From Megalopta genalis (taxonomy: Eukaryota > Arthropoda > Insecta > Hymenoptera > Halictidae): a stretch of DNA of 64,000 nt. Numbering within the stretch: position 1 is the first letter of the stretch; each line of letters opens with the position of its first letter. The translations under genes were made by a program, and so were the position numbers. Of this stretch, positions 58,791 to 64,000 are shown piece after piece. The stretch covers positions 7,912,501 to 7,976,500 of the forward strand of contig NC_135026.1 in the NCBI RefSeq assembly GCF_051020955.1, written 5' to 3'. The notes under the pieces were generated by a model that was given only the letters and a program-made list of their open reading frames with translations, had not been told where the DNA came from and made no database searches.

Positions 58791-59603
58791 CTGACTTTAG
58801 TAAAATACTTGTTACGTTTGCAAGCATCGAAATATAAGATTTGAAGCGATCGCCACGAAATTTCTGATTTCTTAAGAAGAATTGTTGGCGGCAGGCTAAA
58901 TAACTGCAATTATTGTCAGTCTGGACCTGCGTGGGTCGGACGACGTAGTGCAAACACGGAACAAGATTGCAGAAGGTTAACTGCGAGGACTCGAAAGGGG
59001 AACTGATTCGGATGACGCAACGATGTCCGCGATCCTTCGCGAAAGAGGGCTTGGTTTGCCGCTGGAATAGCATCGCCGATGAAAAATAGGATGCCGAGAG
59101 TTCCGGCAGAGTTCAAGGCAGGTGAAACACGGCGGATTACCGTTCGGCGTCGAGTCCTACGCGATCCTTGAGCGAGGACCGTAGGTGTAAAAGCGTACCA
59201 AACCGGTTGGACAATCAAATGCGTGTAAACGCGGCGACTCACGGGCCGAAGTGCAATGGGTTCTGCGGGAATCATGACGCGGGGACTATCGGTTCGAGTC
59301 ATAATCGAAAATCACTCGGCTAATTGTTGTCGCAATAATTTTGTAACCCGCGACTCGATTGCGCAACGCGATTTCCAGGGGAATCACTGCGGCTATGCCG
59401 GCAATCTCTCTCTCTTTCTCTCTCTCTCTCTCTTCCTCTTTCGGGCTGAACTCGGAAAATCCCCCGTCTGAATTATTCAGCAGCCACGAGACGAAGCAGC
59501 AACCACCGCCAGCAGCTTATGCTAACTGCCGCATTGTCGTCGAATAATGTCTTGCGAAGTCGAAACAATTTTCTTCGAATTGAAACTGGAAAGCTTGATT
59601 TTG
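58791..59603. other. Loop of the giant palindrome
   Basis: Unique, GC-richer than the arms. Contains a CT run at 59404-59442. The minus frame 58916-59302 and shorter plus frames have no recognised domain. Not called as a gene. Confidence 0.6.
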
Positions 59604-60059
59604 GCGTAGAACCCCGATTATCCGGATCAGTCGAGGAGAGGCAAATGATTTGTACAGTTAATTTCGTGTGCTATGCGTCGTACAAGGGTGTATTGTTTAT
59701 AACTGGGACGAATTTCGGCAATCCAAAATTCGATCACTGAAGGTTTCGATAATCGATGGTCTACGCTTTTTGAAATTTTGATACCAGTCAGATCATTATT
59801 TGCATAATTTTTAAAGAACTAAAAACTTTTGTATTGTACTATTGCAAGCTAATTCTTCGTTGTGTGTAACACGCCAAGTATTTTTTGAAAGCCTGTCGAA
59901 ACTCGATTAACCGAACAGGCCCTGAGGAGACAAATGTTCGGATAACGGAGCAGTCACTTAGTTATTAATTTACTTGCCATGCATCGTTTTAGGTTGAACT
60001 ATTTACACGCGGGACTTTGGAGAATTATATTCTACTGCAACTCGAAATTTATTTAGAAG

Positions 60060-61060
60060 TCCAGAGTGTCACCATTTAGGTCTACGTCGACACTCTTTTT
60101 GAAGAAGTCAGATATTCGTCGTTGATCTCATCGTTCAATTCTTGTAGTCAACGAGATAGTTTTCTTAAACCAAAATTGCTAAAATTGCGTACGAAGTTCA
60201 GAGTGACACCATTTACATATGGCACACCAGGTTCTTTTCTAAAGACAGGATGCAGTAGAAACTTGATTATCAGGACCAGTCTTGGTGAGACAAATGTTTG
60301 GATAACGGAACCGTTACTTAGTTGGAAGACTGTCCAACATTATCGCCAACTTCTATTATTTACTTAGTTGCCATGCATCGTTCTAGGTTGAACCGTTTTC
60401 ACGCGGGACTTTTGAGAATTATTGAGTCGGTCGTTGGAGGTATAATCGAGTTTCTACTGTACCTCGAAATTTAATTGGAAGTCCAGAGGGTCACCATTTA
60501 AGTCTACGTCGACACTCTTTTTAAAGAAGTCAGATATTCGTCGTTGATCTCATCGTTCAATTCTTGTATTCAACGAGATAGTTTTCTTAAACCAAAATTG
60601 CTAAAATTGCGTACGAAGTTCAGAGTGACACCAATTACATGTGGCACACCAGGTTCTTTTCTAAAGACAGGATGCAGTAGAAACTTGATTACCAGGACCA
60701 GTCTTGGTGAGGCAAATGTTTGGATAACGGAGCGGTTACTTAGTTGGAAGACTGTCCAACATTATCACCGACTTCTATTATTTACTTAGTTGCCATGCAT
60801 CGTTCTAGGTTGAACCGTTTTCACGCGGGACTTTTGAGAATTATTGACTCGGTCGTTGGAGCTACGTATAATCGAGTTTCTACTGTACCTCGAAATTTAA
60901 TTGGAAGTCCAGAGAGTCACCATTTAGGTTTACGTCGACACTCTTTTTAAAGAAGTCAGATATTCGTCGTTGATCTCATCGTTCAATTCTTGTATTCAAC
61001 AAGATAGTTTTCTTAAACCAAAATTGCTAAAATTGCGTACGAAGTTCAGAGTGACAATAC
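60060..61060 (+). repeat. About 422-bp tandem units, right arm, three copies
   Basis: GTCCAGAGNGTCACCATTTA recurs near 60060, 60481 and 60906 (steps of about 421-425 bp). TTAAACCAAAATTGCTAAAA and GACAGGATGCAGTAGAAACT repeat in order. The three short plus frames starting MISSFNSC in successive units come from this repeat. Confidence 0.88.
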
Positions 61061-61733
61061 TTAGAGCTCCATTCACGTACAGTGAATTGAACAATTCTAT
61101 TGAACTGTTGCAAGCTTATTTTTCGTTATGCACAGCGCACCAAATATGTTTCTCGAGACAAAATACAGCAGGAACTCGATTATCCGGGCCAATCTTGGAG
61201 AGACAAATGTTCGGATAATGGAACAGTTATCCAGTTGCAAGAATACCAGACATTTTTTCCGATTTACGAAGTTAATTTAGTTGCTCTGCATCAGTTTGGA
61301 TTGAACACTCAACACGTGGAACGAATTCGGGTAATTAATAAGTCAGACATTGGTGATCCGGACGATCGATTTTCTATGATACTTAAAATTCTCCAACAAC
61401 TCCAATCGAAAGTCGCTGCTTACGATCTTATCGACATTCTTCTTAAAAGGATCGAGATACCGTTCGTTTCGTGCTTTCACGAACTGATTTTCCATTGCTT
61501 GCATCTTGGCAAACGTTTCTTTCGAACCGGAGCAGTTACATTTACAGTTTAAAATAAAAAGCCACTGTTGTCATCGTTCTAATTAAAACGTGGCATTTAT
61601 AAACATCGAACATTTTAGAATTCGCCGGTAGGAACCGCTCCGGTGGTCCATAAGGGACGTGTAAATCCATTTCGAAAGTGAGATTAGGATGCGAACTGGT
61701 CTCGCGTGACGTCAATAGGGCCCGATTGACGTC

Positions 61734-62290
61734 CACGGGGAATCCCAGAATGGTTTCAGGGTAATCACACCTGGCGTAAAAATCGGAATGCTGATCAACA
61801 GATTCGAGTCACCGGTTCTATAAAGATGCATCTTTATAGAGGGAAGAAAAGGACTGCCCCTGTTTATGATGTAGTTCACCTTGAATCCGTGGTTGGTGCC
61901 TCCTGCAGTGAGATTTTTGCTCTCATATTCGCAATTCCGCAAGTCACGCACCGAGCCGCATCCCCAGTTCCAAGAGACCTTCTTCTCATTCCACTATTGT
62001 CCGATCTTTTGTCTCCCCACCCCTCGTTCGCTAGCGATGCAGAGTCATCAGTCCGCCGATCGTGGTCGCCTTTCGTATCTCATGCAGTACGCTCAATTCT
62101 CTGGTCCTCCTCTGACACTCGAGAGAAAAGGAAACGTGATATTCTATTGATTAAAACCGCCAACCTCATTGAATGGTTTCTAACCTCCTATTCATTTTTC
62201 ATTCAATTATTGAGCTTTTGTATTTAGGTTTACTCGATAGATTTGTGGAAAACGAGGCTGCTTTTTTAAAGTTGCTTCTGTGCAGTGCTC
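61734..62290. other. Unique DNA right of the palindrome
   Basis: Two overlapping plus frames (61826-62227, 61881-62150) in different phases show no recognised domain. Confidence 0.4.
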
Positions 62291-62297
62291 CAGTTTT

Positions 62298-62620
62298 CTA
62301 GTTCTGCATGGATTAAAATTGCTGTCATCGTTGATAGCATTCCTAACCTCACAAACATTTCTCAATCCAAAAGTGTGCCTTATTTTTATGAATGCACTAA
62401 ATATTGACGAATCTTTGGAATTAGAAGACCGACTTTTAAAAGATAACTGATGGGCTCTTTCGGCTTTCTAGTTCTTCCTGGATTAAAATTGCTGCCATTG
62501 TTAACAGCATCCCTAACCTCGCAAACATTTCTCAATCCAAAAGTGTGCCTTATCTTTACGAATGCTTGATAGATTAACCAGTCGTTCGTGGAATATTTGA
62601 AATTAGAAGTAATATCGGCT
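62298..62620 (+). repeat. 170-bp direct duplication
   Basis: CTAGTTCTKCMTGGATTAAA begins at 62298 and 62468. Both copies continue with CCTAACCTC(A/G)CAAACATTTC and CAATCCAAAAGTGTGCCTTA. Confidence 0.88.
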
Positions 62621-63114
62621 TTTTTTCTATTTTTCTTCAGAATTTTTTGGTCAAAATCAATTGTATCGTTATTTTTTATCGTCACTCTAAGGAACTTTCT
62701 GGTCAGTGAAAGGAATTTTCAGTATTCTCGGATGACAAACTATTTAAATTTTCATTGAGTACTTCGAAATCAAATACGTTACGGAGCAGTGCTCGCTTAG
62801 TCAATAACTAACGATTCTAAGTGAAGCAACAAACAGTTAACAAATTATTTGAACAGCAATCGTGTCAGTTCCAAATTTCTCCACGACGGAGCCAGTAACA
62901 TAGCTATGAAACGAACGTTAGATGTCTTCACAGTGCAGCCAATGAGAAAATTCCGAATAAATAAATTCGGTATAAATAATTGTCCCTTGTTGTTTTTTCA
63001 ACGATGACTTACAAGGGGAGGACACAGATGGGTTATCGACGTCAATCAAACATTTTCCGATAAATCTAGAGCAGAAATAAGCTGATTGACAAAATTGATT
63101 AATCCTCTATTGTT
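62621..63114. other. Unique AT-rich DNA
   Basis: No gene or repeat recognised. Confidence 0.5.
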
Positions 63115-63420
63115 GTTTTATTTGATTAATATATTAATTTATCTACAGTATCATGTATAAACATACGATATACAATTTATTGATGAAATATGATTTCTAT
63201 TAATTATTAATTTGCAAAAGAGCTGTATAATATTTCGCGTGGCAAACAAAATAAATAATAATTCATATTCTACTGTTTTATTTGATTAGTGTATTAATTT
63301 ATATACAGTATCATGTATAAACAAACGATACACAATAGAATCCATTAATGAAATATGATTTCGATTAATTATTAATTTGCAAAAAAGTTGTACGATATTT
63401 CGCGTGGCAAGCAAATAATT
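63115..63420 (+). repeat. 160-bp direct duplication
   Basis: GTTTTATTTGATTA begins at 63115 and 63275. Both copies continue with TACAGTATCATGTATAAACA, GAAATATGATTTC, TTAATTATTAATTTGCAAAA and ATATTTCGCGTGGCAA. Confidence 0.9.
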
Positions 63421-64000
63421 ATTTCATTAATTTTTCACACGATAGGAATACTCTAACTTATGTATTCTGTTGATATTATGAACTTATGGTTTAGATACGG
63501 CGATCTGACTGTAGAGGCGAACTATACACAGAAGCGACTCGCATCCATCTCGCAACGCACTTATCCTCGTTTCGCTATCCACTCGATCGAGACGACGATT
63601 TTAGTGATAATCACGACGATTTGTCGGGTTCCTCGCCAATTAGCTCGGCCAATCCGTCGTCCGCCGCGATATACGACAATTCCGGCTCTGCTGATTGCGC
63701 GCGGCTCGCGTAATTGCTCGGGGTGCAATTAGAAAGAGGCGATAATTATTCGGCGCGTGTCCAAGGCCACTGTCCGAGAACCATCCTGGCGACAGTCCGC
63801 CGTTTTTTCCGTTCCCATGAATGCCGTTTCCTCGTCTTTCGTTCGATCCGTATTTGGGGGATGATTCTTCCGAATAACAATCTTCGTCGGCGTGAGTCGT
63901 TAGAAAGTTTCACGGAAGACATGAAATTCTTTTAATCAGAATTTACTATTATAAATATGACCCGCCAACTTTTCGTCATGAATGTATGAAACCAAATATT
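63421..64000. other. Unique DNA to the window edge
   Basis: 63500-63900 is GC-moderate with short plus frames (63460-63732, 63714-63935) of no recognised family. Confidence 0.4.

Larger units (their letters stand above)
56518..61733. repeat. Giant palindrome, about 5.2 kb, with tandem units in both arms
   Basis: The left arm (56518-58790) and right arm (59604-61733) are inverted copies, separated by a unique loop of about 810 bp. Outer caps are the near-palindrome GACGTCAAT...ATTGACGTC at 56518-56543 and 61708-61733. Matching landmarks, in inverse order: GGCGAATTCTAAAATGTTCG / CGAACATTTTAGAATTCGCC; AACCGCTCCGGTTCGAAAGA / TCTTTCGAACCGGAGCAGTT; CTCGAGAAACATA / TATGTTTCTCGAG; ATTTTAGCAATTTTGGTTTA / TAAACCAAAATTGCTAAAAT. 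Units carry TCGATTATCCG words and CAGTAGAAACTCGATTAT starts. No frame in it has a recognisable protein domain. Confidence 0.93.

Noticed and set aside
58083..59073. Repeated minus frames with QANSCQFFFVKT
   Set aside because: Same reason: they are the 281-bp unit read through, with near-identical copies and no protein features.
59285..59320. GGTTCGAGTC near 59291 as a tRNA B box
   Set aside because: No acceptor stem, A box or cloverleaf could be built around it. I found no tRNA or rRNA gene in the window.
60122..60789. Repeated frames starting MISSFNSC in the palindrome as a gene family
   Set aside because: They follow the 422-bp tandem unit, lack any domain, and contain the noncoding terminal-repeat-like words.

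Overview
This looks like nuclear DNA from an arthropod, most likely an insect and plausibly a hymenopteran. The evidence is mixed. There is no bacterial gene organisation anywhere. Two decayed mariner transposons occur near the left edge. One short exon with good splice sites encodes part of a CIDE-N domain (the DFF40/CAD and DFF45/ICAD apoptotic nuclease family). Islands of CpG-rich sequence sit in a very AT-rich background. CCTAACC/GGTTAGG words recur, resembling the insect TTAGG telomere repeat. I cannot name the species.

Protein-coding content is close to nil. Almost every open frame crosses a tandem repeat, a palindromic repeat or an AT-rich spacer. The one exon I support is on the minus strand at 5784-5885. 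A GC-rich block at 42400-42865 that ends in a perfect CAG|GTGAGT donor may be an untranslated first exon on the plus strand. The window therefore reads as introns and intergenic DNA between genes whose main exons lie outside it.

Layout: 1-2645 two mariner copies pointing away from each other; 2.7-5.2 kb CpG-rich DNA and a foldback element; 5.3-8.9 kb the CIDE-N exon with foldback and miniature elements around it; 8.9-11.3 kb a 2.3 kb polypyrimidine tract; 13-19 kb several minisatellites and a 205-bp satellite; 20.5-22.2 kb nested miniature elements; 22.6-30.5 kb foldbacks and three arrays of the decamer TTGAATTTTG; 31.4-34.4 kb two copies of a nested element flanking a regular array of 16-bp palindromes; 36.8-39.5 kb an 80-bp higher-order repeat and an 18-bp minisatellite; 41.6-44.1 kb more nested elements and the candidate first exon; 44.9-50.6 kb further minisatellites; 52.7-54.6 kb two complete foldbacks; 55.0-55.9 kb a long inverted repeat; 56.5-61.7 kb a 5.2 kb palindrome with tandem repeats in its arms; 62.3-64 kb short direct duplications and unremarkable sequence.

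The main structural theme is inverted repetition. At least nine copies of one foldback family, four or five copies of a nested long-inverted-repeat element, three other foldbacks, the palindrome array and the giant palindrome are all present. Any of the longer ones would give long double-stranded RNA if transcribed. No set of genes here forms a pathway.
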